Source: Pedobacter lusitanus
Lineage (GTDB): Bacteria > Bacteroidota > Bacteroidia > Sphingobacteriales > Sphingobacteriaceae
DNA: 64,000 nt
Reading direction: 5' to 3'
Assembly: GCF_040026395.1 (NCBI RefSeq)
Contig: NZ_CP157278.1
Location: 1,984,001-2,048,000, forward strand
Positions 37,548-45,646 of this stretch are shown here, piece by piece; the stretch's first letter is position 1, and each line of letters opens with the position of its first letter. Below the pieces are notes generated by a model. That model saw only the letters and a program-made list of their open reading frames with translations, did not search any database and had not been told where the DNA came from. The translations under genes were made by a program, and so were the position numbers.

Positions 37548-37727
37548 TTAGAAGATCAGTTCTTCATCTATAGGCTCTAAAGCGCTATCTCTATTTGAAC
37601 GACAGGCACCATCTCTGGTACGGCAAAGTGATTCAACAATTTTTGAATTTGAATAGATTTCTTCAACAGTACGTGGCTTTACTAATTCTTTGATATTAAG
37701 ATTAGCTAATGATATTTTTTTGTCCAT
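37548..37727 (-). CDS. RiPP precursor peptide 2 (59 aa)
   Basis: Hand-translated from ATG 37727 to TAA 37548. The leader (1-34) begins MDKKISLANLNIKELVKPR and continues VEEIYSNSKIVESL. The core carries Cys35 and Cys42 in CRTRDGACRSNRD. The last nine residues are EPIDEELIF. Its twin at 37763-37939 keeps VKELVKPR, VEEIY.NSK.VESLCR, G40-A41-C42-R43 and EPIDEELIF, while residues 37, 39 and 44-49 vary. This is a leader/core/follower pattern. Arg36, 38, 43 and 46 are candidate substrates for the neighbouring peptide arginase. There is no Gly-Gly motif, in line with an exporter that lacks a peptidase. Confidence 0.88.
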   Translation of the reverse strand: MDKKISLANLNIKELVKPRTVEEIYSNSKIVESLCRTRDGACRSNRDSALEPIDEELIF

Positions 37728-37762
37728 GGTTAATCGGTTTTGTTTTTAAATAAATGGTTGAT

Positions 37763-37939
37763 TTAGAAAATTAGTTCTTCATCTATAGGCTCTTCAATTG
37801 TATTGTTATTTCTGCATGCACCGTTTCTACTGCGACACAGTGATTCAACTACTTTTGAATTAGCATAAATTTCCTCTACCAGTCTTGGCTTAACAAGCTC
37901 TTTAACAAGGCTCTCTTCAATTAAATTTTTCTTGTTCAT
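37763..37939 (-). CDS. RiPP precursor peptide 1 (58 aa)
   Basis: Hand-translated from ATG 37939 to TAA 37763. It begins MNKKNLIEESLVKELVKPR, continues VEEIYANSKVVESL, then the core CRSRNGACRNNN (Cys35, Cys42; Arg36, 38, 43), and ends EPIDEELIF. It lies 16 bp after the arginase gene and 35 bp before its paralogue, so arginase and both precursors form one transcript. The Cys spacing equals that in the twin, although the C-terminal parts differ by one residue in length. The strict conservation of the last nine residues points to a recognition follower and not to random tail sequence. Confidence 0.88.
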   Translation of the reverse strand: MNKKNLIEESLVKELVKPRLVEEIYANSKVVESLCRSRNGACRNNNTIEEPIDEELIF

Positions 37940-37955
37940 AATTTTTGATTTGGGT

Positions 37956-38882
37956 TTATATATAATCGACTTTTGTTAATTCAAGTTCATTAATATGAAT
38001 TATTTCCATTTCAAATAATTTATGCAAGCCCTCCAGCAGTAGATCTTCGATTAACTGGCATTGATCAGCGTGAGTATAACCACTATGTTTTGAGCGACAG
38101 ATATCGATCATTAATGGCCGAACATTTTTCACCTTTAAGGACTCACAAAAAGAATTAATTCGATCTCTGATAACGTCTTCATCCTTAAGGAGCTGACTGG
38201 GATATAATTCGTCGTATTGATTGAATACATAATAATATTGGCCATCATTAAAAAGAGTAGAAACCCTGGGTATCAGGAATTTTAACCGGTGATACGGATT
38301 TTCATTAAATTCTTCAAACTCATCCCTGGTGATTTCAATATATATTTCCTTATTTTCATTAGGGTTTCCTGCACAAGAAAAATAATCCAGATCAATATCC
38401 AGAACAAAGTTCTGATCCTGGGGAATTTCAGACTCATTATTAAAATGATAATTAAACTCTACATGTGATTGTTGGATGTCTTTATGTTTAATAGTATCAT
38501 AATTATCAAGATCGGCCAATTTACCCATGATAAGCATTTTGCCATCATCATTGTAAGATCTCACATACATGCGTAGAGGAGTGACTCTGTTTTTGGCATG
38601 ATTCTGCTTTACCCAGAAAATATCGGAGAATATATTCTTATAAAATGCCGGAACTATGAAGGATGCAATTCCCAATTCGGTATAGGTAAATTTCCGTATC
38701 TCATCAAGATTGTCTGGCAGAGTATCTATCGAAACATTAAATCTTGGAGCTACCATATCTGAATGTTCATCAACATGCAGTAACAAATTGTTTTTTCCAG
38801 GTATAACACTATTACGTATAGCATAATTCCATATAAAATACGCTTCATTATGTTCCTCTATTATAAAAGTCTTTATCTTCAT
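37956..38882 (-). CDS. Peptide arginase, UPF0489/OspR-like
   Basis: This is a 308-aa arginase/ureohydrolase-fold protein of the UPF0489 type. Metal-binding candidates are His36, Asp38, His40 and Asp42 in LLLHVDEHSDM, the Asp series 162/164/166 in LDIDLDYFSC, and the C-terminal CRSKHSGYTHADQ. These fit the DxHxD and DxD metal sites of the arginase superfamily. OspR, the characterised bacterial member, converts arginines of a RiPP precursor to ornithine and urea. Here the gene lies 16 bp upstream of two small genes with Arg-rich cores, a strong contextual match. Manganese dependence and activity are inferred from the family. Confidence 0.85.
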   Translation of the reverse strand: MKIKTFIIEEHNEAYFIWNYAIRNSVIPGKNNLLLHVDEHSDMVAPRFNVSIDTLPDNLDEIRKFTYTELGIASFIVPAFYKNIFSDIFWVKQNHAKNRVTPLRMYVRSYNDDGKMLIMGKLADLDNYDTIKHKDIQQSHVEFNYHFNNESEIPQDQNFVLDIDLDYFSCAGNPNENKEIYIEITRDEFEEFNENPYHRLKFLIPRVSTLFNDGQYYYVFNQYDELYPSQLLKDEDVIRDRINSFCESLKVKNVRPLMIDICRSKHSGYTHADQCQLIEDLLLEGLHKLFEMEIIHINELELTKVDYI

Positions 38883-38904
38883 AGATATATTTTATTGCCT
38901 ATTA

Positions 38905-38935
38905 CTAATATAAAGAAAACAATCTGTCACAACAA
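38905..38935 (-). promoter_or_regulatory. Candidate promoter of the RiPP operon
   Basis: Minus-strand TATATTAG (38905-38912, one mismatch to TAnnTTTG) with TTG at 38933-38935 and a 20-nt spacer, 23 bp ahead of the arginase ATG. The mRNA leader would be short, so this is a tentative call. Confidence 0.35.
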
Positions 38936-38969
38936 TACCTATTTTCTGATATTTATACCGCTTAATGTG

Positions 38970-41402
38970 CTAATTAGTCCTTTTTTTCACATCTTCATTC
39001 AATTCTAAAGTTTTCCTGGACTTAACCTTTCCGTTACTAATATTATACTGAAACGATAATGCAATACGACGTGAATCCTGTCTGCTGGTCGTGTTAAAAA
39101 ATTGATTTTGAAAATCAACTGCACCTCTTGAGTACTGGGTCTTAAATAAGTCGGTCATTCGTAGAAATAAAAATGCCTTTTTACCAAATAAACTTCTTTT
39201 TATAGCGAGATTAACATAACCAGAAGGCTTATAAGTAGTTTGAGCATCAATGAAGACCGAACTAAAACTACCCTGAAGCTGAACGAGATACTTATCAAAA
39301 GTAAAAGCATTCGTCAAGTTGAAATCAAATGCAGGCTGGCTCCTGGTTATCTTGATATTCTCTATATCAGGATGATAAATATCAATATAAGAATCAAGAG
39401 ACTCAGACACTTTATACCAGGAATTGACTGATTGCTCTGCATTTGCACTTAAAAAATAGCGGTCGTAACGACTCAGGTTAATTGTACTGGAAGTTGTGAT
39501 TTTAGTAATATCATCCTGGGTTGTATATTCACTCTGGATCACATCACGGGTTCGGCTAAAGCCTGCAGAAAGACTGATTATTCGTGGTAGAACTGCACCA
39601 ATTTCAAATTGATTTGTTATTTCCGGATTCAGATATGGGTTTCCAACAGTATAATTATACGGTCCATAATAAAATCTAAAAGGGTTTAAAGATTGATAAT
39701 TCGGCCTTTGAATCCTTTTTCCATAGGAAAAATAGTACTCATTTTCCCCGACCTTCTTCTGAGCAAAGAATGAAGGAAAAAACTGAGACAACGTTCTGTT
39801 GTTAACTAAATTTGATGCCAGTGAATTGCCTTTCACATGTGTATTCTCAAATCTTAATCCCGCTTTTATACTCCATGTATTCCATTTTTTAGACCATGAC
39901 CCATAAACTGAATTAATATTTTCATTATAAATAAAGTGATCACTTTTGGTTTGATTGAAGACATATCCTCCATTTAGAAAATCGTTAAATTCAGATCTGT
40001 TTTTATTTTCAACAAAGCTACTTCTGAATCCTGCTTCAACAGACTGTGTACTATCAATCTCTTTCGTATAGTCAAGACTCAGGATATTAATATCGATATC
40101 TAACGGATTAATGGTTAAATTTTGCTCATTTCTGGTGTTAATGAGATCATTTGTATAAAATTGTGAAATGTTAGTCAGCTCTCTCTTTGAAGAGAATCTC
40201 AGGTAATCATAATTAAAAACCACATCTCCATTCATCAATAGTTTTTTTGAGATATAATTAACATTACCTCCTAATCTTTGTGTATTGACACTGGTAGTAT
40301 TAAAGGTTTTAAAAAGAGAGTCACGCTTATATTGCTCATCTGACACAACTGTCTCAGAACTAAATAATGACTTATTACGCCCCAGATATCCATTAACGGT
40401 CAACTGAATAATATTCTTTTTGTCGATTAAATATTCAGCGCCCCCTAAAAAACTGTAATTTTTCTTTCTTGAAAACGAGTTGCTATTTTCATCAAAATAG
40501 GTTGTTCCATCCTGCGTAATAAACCTCCTGTATGCCGTCCCTACATCACTCCTCTTAGGATTTGAAAAATTTGTATTCAAGTAAAATGAAAGCTTGTTTT
40601 TTTTGACATCGATATTATAACCTAAGTTATTCTCAAAATTATCCCCCTTGGTCATACTCCCACTAAATCTATGCGCTATTCCATCAGATAACGGACGTCT
40701 TAGATTAATATTTAAGATGGCTGAGGTTCCTGCCGCATTATAGCTTGATGGAGGTGTAGTTATTATTTCAAAATTTTTAATATTATCTGAAGGCAGAGTA
40801 CTTAAGAATTGTGTCAGCTGGTCTCCACTAAGATTTGACGGACGATTATTAATATAGATCACCACACCTTTTTTGCCTTGCACCCGGATGTTTTCCTTAG
40901 CATCGACTCTGACTCCAGGACTCATAGACAATAGATCGATAAAGTTAGTTCCTGGAGAAAAAGGATTATTTTCGACATCAATAACTAATCTGTCAATCTT
41001 TTTAACGACTAATGGCTTCTTAGAAACTATACTCACTTGTTTCAGTGATGTCGCCCCCCCAATCAGATTAATTACACCAAGATTAACGCCTGCCCCATCA
41101 CGCACCAAAATGGTATCAGAAGTATACTTCTGGAGTCCGATGTATAGAATTTCAATTTTATATTTTTGATTGATTTCACAAGGAAGAGAAAACAAACCAC
41201 GCTGAGTTGTGAAGGCCGTACTTAAACTATCCACACCAATCTTTCGATATTTAATAGTAGCCAATTCAACAGGTTTTCCCTCACTAACCACACTTCCGCT
41301 GATTGCCGGCTGAGACTGCCCTTTAACGATCGAAACTATCAGAATTTGTATTACCAATAATAAATGCCATTTCTTTAAGTTTACATAATTTCTAATACAC
41401 AT
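38970..41402 (-). CDS. TonB-dependent outer-membrane receptor next to RiPP locus
   Basis: The protein is about 810 aa from ATG 41402 (MCIRNYVNLKKWHLLLVIQILIVSIVKG, a signal peptide ending before QSQPA). The upstream ATG at 41444 adds residues that do not fit a signal. It has a carboxypeptidase-regulatory-like domain (AISGSVVSEGKPVELATIKYRK), then a TonB plug (VVKKIDRLVIDVENNPFSPGTNFIDLLSMSPGV; GKKGVVIYINNRPSNLSG) and a 22-strand-type barrel of the OMP_b-brl_3 kind ending near SRRIALSFQYNIS. It faces the RiPP genes on the same strand, 87 bp upstream of arginase. It may take up the metallophore or peptide, serve as self-recognition, or be unrelated. Confidence 0.88.
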   Translation of the reverse strand: MCIRNYVNLKKWHLLLVIQILIVSIVKGQSQPAISGSVVSEGKPVELATIKYRKIGVDSLSTAFTTQRGLFSLPCEINQKYKIEILYIGLQKYTSDTILVRDGAGVNLGVINLIGGATSLKQVSIVSKKPLVVKKIDRLVIDVENNPFSPGTNFIDLLSMSPGVRVDAKENIRVQGKKGVVIYINNRPSNLSGDQLTQFLSTLPSDNIKNFEIITTPPSSYNAAGTSAILNINLRRPLSDGIAHRFSGSMTKGDNFENNLGYNIDVKKNKLSFYLNTNFSNPKRSDVGTAYRRFITQDGTTYFDENSNSFSRKKNYSFLGGAEYLIDKKNIIQLTVNGYLGRNKSLFSSETVVSDEQYKRDSLFKTFNTTSVNTQRLGGNVNYISKKLLMNGDVVFNYDYLRFSSKRELTNISQFYTNDLINTRNEQNLTINPLDIDINILSLDYTKEIDSTQSVEAGFRSSFVENKNRSEFNDFLNGGYVFNQTKSDHFIYNENINSVYGSWSKKWNTWSIKAGLRFENTHVKGNSLASNLVNNRTLSQFFPSFFAQKKVGENEYYFSYGKRIQRPNYQSLNPFRFYYGPYNYTVGNPYLNPEITNQFEIGAVLPRIISLSAGFSRTRDVIQSEYTTQDDITKITTSSTINLSRYDRYFLSANAEQSVNSWYKVSESLDSYIDIYHPDIENIKITRSQPAFDFNLTNAFTFDKYLVQLQGSFSSVFIDAQTTYKPSGYVNLAIKRSLFGKKAFLFLRMTDLFKTQYSRGAVDFQNQFFNTTSRQDSRRIALSFQYNISNGKVKSRKTLELNEDVKKRTN

Positions 41403-41604
41403 CGGCCCCGGTTTACAATAATTAATACATAATTCTATAGACAAGATATTTAGTATAAACTATAATAACAAAATAATTAACAATATTTTTCAATCACATA
41501 CTTAATTAAATACTTTTTTTCAATGAAGTATGTATTCAAAAACAACAGATGAATAATTTCCCCTGGTACAGTATAAAGTGCTGTTTCAATTTTAAGAGGT
41601 TTAA

Positions 41605-42437
41605 GTTATGATCATCAGTAAACTGATTCTTCAACTCCCATTTTTGAGGATCAAAGAAAAATAGAAACCTGGTTAAAAGAAAATTCTGTACCCGCTGTAG
41701 CAATTGGATTGATCAGAAAGGGTAAATTACAGGATATAAAAGTTTAGGGGAGCAAGCTAAAGACGGATCTGCTACATTCAACTATTAATGTAGCTTTATC
41801 CAATAAGACAGTAACTTTCATGTTAGTCTTAAAGCTTATTAGTGGGGGAAGTGGAACCTGGATGAATCACTTTATAAGTATTGAGCAGCCTTTTAACGTA
41901 AATGCTGCCCCCCCGAAGCAGAAAAATCTCTACACGGGATATCCTAACTCAGAATTGTGGTTCCCAAATTGGAGGATTGAACTTCCTGGAAACAGACTGA
42001 CTTTTCAATTTGATCCGGGAACAAAATATCAATATTCTGGTGAAGGCTTTGAATACCTACGCCATACGCTCGAGAGCAAATTTCATAAACCGCTGGATCA
42101 ACCTAGCCAACGAGATAAACTTCTTCCTCTAGGTTTGAACGACAGTCACTATACCTAGGATAATTGTTTAGGTGAATCAAGATTTGCTGTTCTTTACGAT
42201 AAGGAGGGAATGCATTGCCAATTGAAAAAAACAAAGTTACCAGTAGTTCGGACCAACTTAAAACTACTATTGCAGATTACGGAAGATTTTTGGAAGCGGT
42301 TGTTAACAAAATCAGGAGAGGGTACCATTATTTTCACCAATTCAGATAATGGTCCAAAGTTATATACTGATTTAATAAAAGCTTATTTAAAGAATAAAGG
42401 ACAAGCCATCATTGATATTGAAATAATAACATCTTAA
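41605..42437 (+). pseudogene. Decayed beta-lactamase/serine-hydrolase family gene
   Basis: Pieces of a class C beta-lactamase-like (AmpC/penicillin-binding type) protein appear in different plus-strand frames. In order they are: EDQRKIETWLKENSVPAVAIGLIRKG, then a stop near 41745; KDGSATFN in a shifted frame; MLVLKLISGG; FPNWRIELPGNRLTFQFDPG and YQYSGEGFEYLRHTLE; DQLKTTIADYGRFLEAVVN; and finally GTIIFTNSDNG. The catalytic SxxK region (normally between TFN and MLVLKL) and a central part are damaged or deleted. At least three frame changes and stops are needed, so no functional protein is possible. The left boundary is approximate. The tail overlaps the trehalose gene stop. Confidence 0.8.
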
Positions 42438-44653
42438 TGTTCTATGCTGACTGGCAGAGCATCCTTAATTTCCAGGCTTAATTCCCGAATTAATGCCAGG
42501 ATTTCTTCATTATTATCGACTTTAAAGTGCGCCTTCGTATCCTGAAGTCCTACTTTAATAGTATAAGCAGTTTCAGGCAAAATCCCGAATACTTCCTCAT
42601 CGCTCAAATCATCTCCTACATAAGAAATAAAATCATAATTACTTTTCAACCATTCAGGCAGAGCACTTTTCTTACTAACACTTAAATTTCTTATTTCTAA
42701 AGACTTAACCTCATCAGAAACACTTATACTTAGTTCATCAGCTGTCTTACTCAACTCATCAAACAAGGCATCTTTTCTTATTTTGCTTAGCTCTGTATCA
42801 GTATTTCTATAGTGCCAGACAATCGAGTATTCTTTCTCTTCAATCATAGCTCCGGGTAATTTCGAAGTATAATTGTTTAAAATTCCCAATACTATTTCCT
42901 TCCAGGAAGCATCTGCTGTTTTCGAGATCCATTTATTATTCTTTTTTATCGAAGACCCGTGTTCCGCTACAAAATCAAAATTTGATTTCCTGAACCATGT
43001 TTCAAGAGTTTTTTTGTCTCTTCCGCTTAATATTACCACGGTGGTTTCTGGAAAAGAGTCTAAAATATTAAGTGTATGAATAAGATCTGTTTTGGGCTTA
43101 GCCAACTCAGGATATTTACTGAAAGGAACCAGTGTCCCATCATAATCAAAGAGTAGCAACCGTTTTTTAGAGCTAAAAAAATCAGCAAAGTACTGAAGTT
43201 TTATTTTAGCATTCAGTACCTTTTGTTTTAACCTTTTATTCTTTTCTTCCATCTCAAAAACTTCATTCAGGAAGTCTTTGGCCCACATACAGACATCATA
43301 ATTCTTCAAACGCGATTGCATAATCTGACTCCGTTTGGTTAGTTCTTCTAAATCATAATTTAATGATTTATATAAAGTATGGGATATCTCTTCTATATCA
43401 TACGGATTTATAATCTCCGCTTCCAGCAACTCATGACTGGCACCTGCCATTTCACTTAATATCAACACTCCAGAATTATCAATTTTTGACGCGATATACT
43501 CTTTGGCAATTAAATTCATTCCATCTCTCAATGGGGTTATTAAAGCAATGTCCGAAGCGCTGTACAGCATAACCAGCTCTTTAAATGACATCTCCTTATA
43601 TTGATAAGAAATAGGAGCCCAGTTTGTAACGCTAAAATTTCCATTTATTTTCCCTACCAACTCATCAATCTCTTCCTTCATCCTTTTATAGCTGGAAATC
43701 TCCGTCCGGGACGGAACTACAATGAGAAGTAAATTAACTTTTCCAATCCATTCCGGATATTTACTGAGAAAGTGCTGAAAAGCCAAAAGCCGATTTTTAA
43801 TACCTTTTGTATAATCGAGTCTGTCAATTGATAATACTATTTTATTATTATGGAAGACCTTTTTAAGTTTACTGGTACCTTTTTTATTTTCACTGGTTTT
43901 TGCAGCCTGATGAAATGTTGCAAAATCAATATTCATAGGGAAACAATCCATTTTAATCAGACGCTGATTAAGCAATATTTCGCTTTTAGGTATCTCATGC
44001 CCTAATGTTTTCAAAATACATTGCTTAAAATGGTTTGTGTAATCGTTTGTATGAAATCCTATTACATCTGCCCCAAGCATACCATTCAGAATATCTCTTC
44101 TCCAATGCGTGGGTAATACCCTGAATATTTCATAAGATGGGAAAGGTATATGCAGGAAAAAGCCAATTAAAATATTTGGGACCAGATTTCTTAACAATTG
44201 TGGAAGCAATAAAAGATGATAATCATGTATCCAGATAGTATCACCTTCTTTTACTATTTGGGCAAGTTCTTTCGCAAATAATTCATTAACTCTTTTGTAT
44301 CGTTCCCAATAACTATACTTGATTTCTGCTTTAGCAGTAAAATAGTGAAATAAAGGCCAAAGAATTTTGTTACAAAATCCCAGGTAAAATTCATCGATTT
44401 CAGTTTTCTCCAGAAAAACAGGATAACAATTGTGCTCTTGTAGCAAAGTATTCTTAACAGCTGCTTGCTGTTCTTCTTTAAATGATGAACCAGGCCACCC
44501 TACCCATAAACAATCTTCATTTTCATTATTTGAACTGGTCATCCAGGCTTTTAATCCCACAGCCAGTCCACCCATACTTTTTTTAAAGTTTAAATGTCCA
44601 TTTTCTTCAGTACAAGTAATTGGAAGTCTATTTGATACAATTATTAAGCTCAT
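42434..44653 (-). CDS. Bifunctional trehalose-6-phosphate synthase/phosphatase
   Basis: This is a 739-aa fusion of a GT20 synthase (about 1-470) and a HAD-type phosphatase (about 490-739), making trehalose from UDP- (or other NDP-) glucose and glucose-6-phosphate. Synthase motifs are SNRLPITC, MGGLAVGL, WVGWPG, IWIHDYHLLLLPQLLR, LDYTKGI and LITPLRDGMNLIAKEY. Phosphatase motifs are LLLFDYDGTLVPF (nucleophile Asp), ILSGRDKKTL and YVGDDLSDEEVF. Both halves look intact. It sits between two biosynthetic loci and is probably a general osmoprotection gene, not part of either. The 199-bp upstream gap presumably holds its promoter; I see no strict consensus. Confidence 0.94.
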   Translation of the reverse strand: MSLIIVSNRLPITCTEENGHLNFKKSMGGLAVGLKAWMTSSNNENEDCLWVGWPGSSFKEEQQAAVKNTLLQEHNCYPVFLEKTEIDEFYLGFCNKILWPLFHYFTAKAEIKYSYWERYKRVNELFAKELAQIVKEGDTIWIHDYHLLLLPQLLRNLVPNILIGFFLHIPFPSYEIFRVLPTHWRRDILNGMLGADVIGFHTNDYTNHFKQCILKTLGHEIPKSEILLNQRLIKMDCFPMNIDFATFHQAAKTSENKKGTSKLKKVFHNNKIVLSIDRLDYTKGIKNRLLAFQHFLSKYPEWIGKVNLLLIVVPSRTEISSYKRMKEEIDELVGKINGNFSVTNWAPISYQYKEMSFKELVMLYSASDIALITPLRDGMNLIAKEYIASKIDNSGVLILSEMAGASHELLEAEIINPYDIEEISHTLYKSLNYDLEELTKRSQIMQSRLKNYDVCMWAKDFLNEVFEMEEKNKRLKQKVLNAKIKLQYFADFFSSKKRLLLFDYDGTLVPFSKYPELAKPKTDLIHTLNILDSFPETTVVILSGRDKKTLETWFRKSNFDFVAEHGSSIKKNNKWISKTADASWKEIVLGILNNYTSKLPGAMIEEKEYSIVWHYRNTDTELSKIRKDALFDELSKTADELSISVSDEVKSLEIRNLSVSKKSALPEWLKSNYDFISYVGDDLSDEEVFGILPETAYTIKVGLQDTKAHFKVDNNEEILALIRELSLEIKDALPVSIEH

Positions 44654-44850
44654 AAATGTTCTTGATTTTGCAGCCTGGGATTTATCCTGATAAAATAAAA
44701 GCTGCTTTAAAATAAAATTTCAGATTGACCAGAGTATTTGAGTCCAGTTCTTTTGCACTACAACACCTGTCATCTGCTAGTCAAGTGGTATTCTTAATTC
44801 CGGGCTTCTCTTGTCAATGAAGCACGATTCAGTCAAACAGATACTGATTT

Positions 44851-44889
44851 AATTATGCAGATAATTTTTCCAGAATTATCTGCATAATT
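44851..44889 (-). terminator. Perfect 16-bp hairpin overlapping the thioesterase stop
   Basis: Arms 44851-44866 and 44874-44889 are exact complements with a 7-nt loop. The stem covers the last dozen codons, the stop codon and 2 bp beyond. It is a likely end signal for the NRPS-associated transcript, encoded within the reading frame. Confidence 0.7.
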
Positions 44890-45545
44890 TCAGCGGGATA
44901 ATCATTGATAAAAAAATGATTACCCGGGAATACTTTTATATCAATTTCTTTTGTAGTTTCCTTTTGCCAGGTTTGTGCATCGCCAAAAACAATATTCTCT
45001 TCCTGCCCTATCATTACTGAAACAGGTATATCAAAAGGCAAAGTTTCTTTATACCTGTAAGTCTCCAGGGCCTGAAAATCAGCTCTTATAATGGGTTCAA
45101 AAAAACTCATCAGCTCTTTATTGTTCAATACCTCATCAGAACTTCCTCCCATTTTATTCAGCTCTGTAATGAACTCATTTTCAGGAAGCAGATATTTTGG
45201 GGAGTCTGAAAAAATAGCAGATGGCCCACCCCGACCTGTTAAAAAAAGATGAACAGGTAAAGAATCACCATTTTCGATTATTTTTTTGGTTAACAGATAT
45301 GCTATTATACTCCCCATACTATGCCCATAAAAGGCATAAGGTTGACTTAATTCATCTTTTATTTTACTGTATACATCCTCTACAATATCTTCAATATCTT
45401 TTAAAAGACTTTCCCTAATTCTTGTACCCCGGCCTGGGTATTCAACGGATATAATCTTAACACAATTATTAGTGTACTTTAAATATTCCTGATAGGAATA
45501 TTTACTTCCCCCTGCAAAGGGGAAACAGAATAAATTTATTTCCAT
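44853..45545 (-). CDS. Type II thioesterase of the NRPS cluster
   Basis: This is a 230-aa GrsT/TEII-type alpha/beta hydrolase that clears wrongly loaded or stalled residues from NRPS carrier proteins. Motifs are FCFPFAGGSKYSY, SVEYPGRGTRIRE, the nucleophile GHSMGS (Ser76), GRGGPSAIF, the acid in VMIGQEENIVFG and His in VFPGNHFFIND. These are the full TEII set. It is separated from the NRPS gene by the efflux operon, yet shares strand and context with NRPS accessory genes. Confidence 0.92.
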   Translation of the reverse strand: MEINLFCFPFAGGSKYSYQEYLKYTNNCVKIISVEYPGRGTRIRESLLKDIEDIVEDVYSKIKDELSQPYAFYGHSMGSIIAYLLTKKIIENGDSLPVHLFLTGRGGPSAIFSDSPKYLLPENEFITELNKMGGSSDEVLNNKELMSFFEPIIRADFQALETYRYKETLPFDIPVSVMIGQEENIVFGDAQTWQKETTKEIDIKVFPGNHFFINDYPAEIMQIILEKLSA

Positions 45546-45646
45546 TTTTTCTACAAAATTTAAAAATTAATGCGCTCTTTGATCGGATATGTCCCAATTT
45601 CTAATCATCCTGGAATAAGAAAGAAACCAATATTTCACATTAACGT

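Noticed and set aside
37548..37939. The two small peptides as lanthipeptide precursors for the LanB/LanC at 4982-9280
   Set aside because: They lack a Gly-Gly leader, lie 28 kb away and are in an operon with a radical SAM enzyme and arginase, not with dehydratase genes.
41820..42437. Two open frames (41820-42158 and 42210-42437) as independent small genes
   Set aside because: Both match broken pieces of one serine-hydrolase gene in changing frames, so they were merged as a pseudogene.
42434..44653. Trehalose-phosphate synthase/phosphatase as a sugar-tailoring gene of either cluster
   Set aside because: It is a complete bifunctional trehalose enzyme with a known general role, and no coupling to neighbours is seen.
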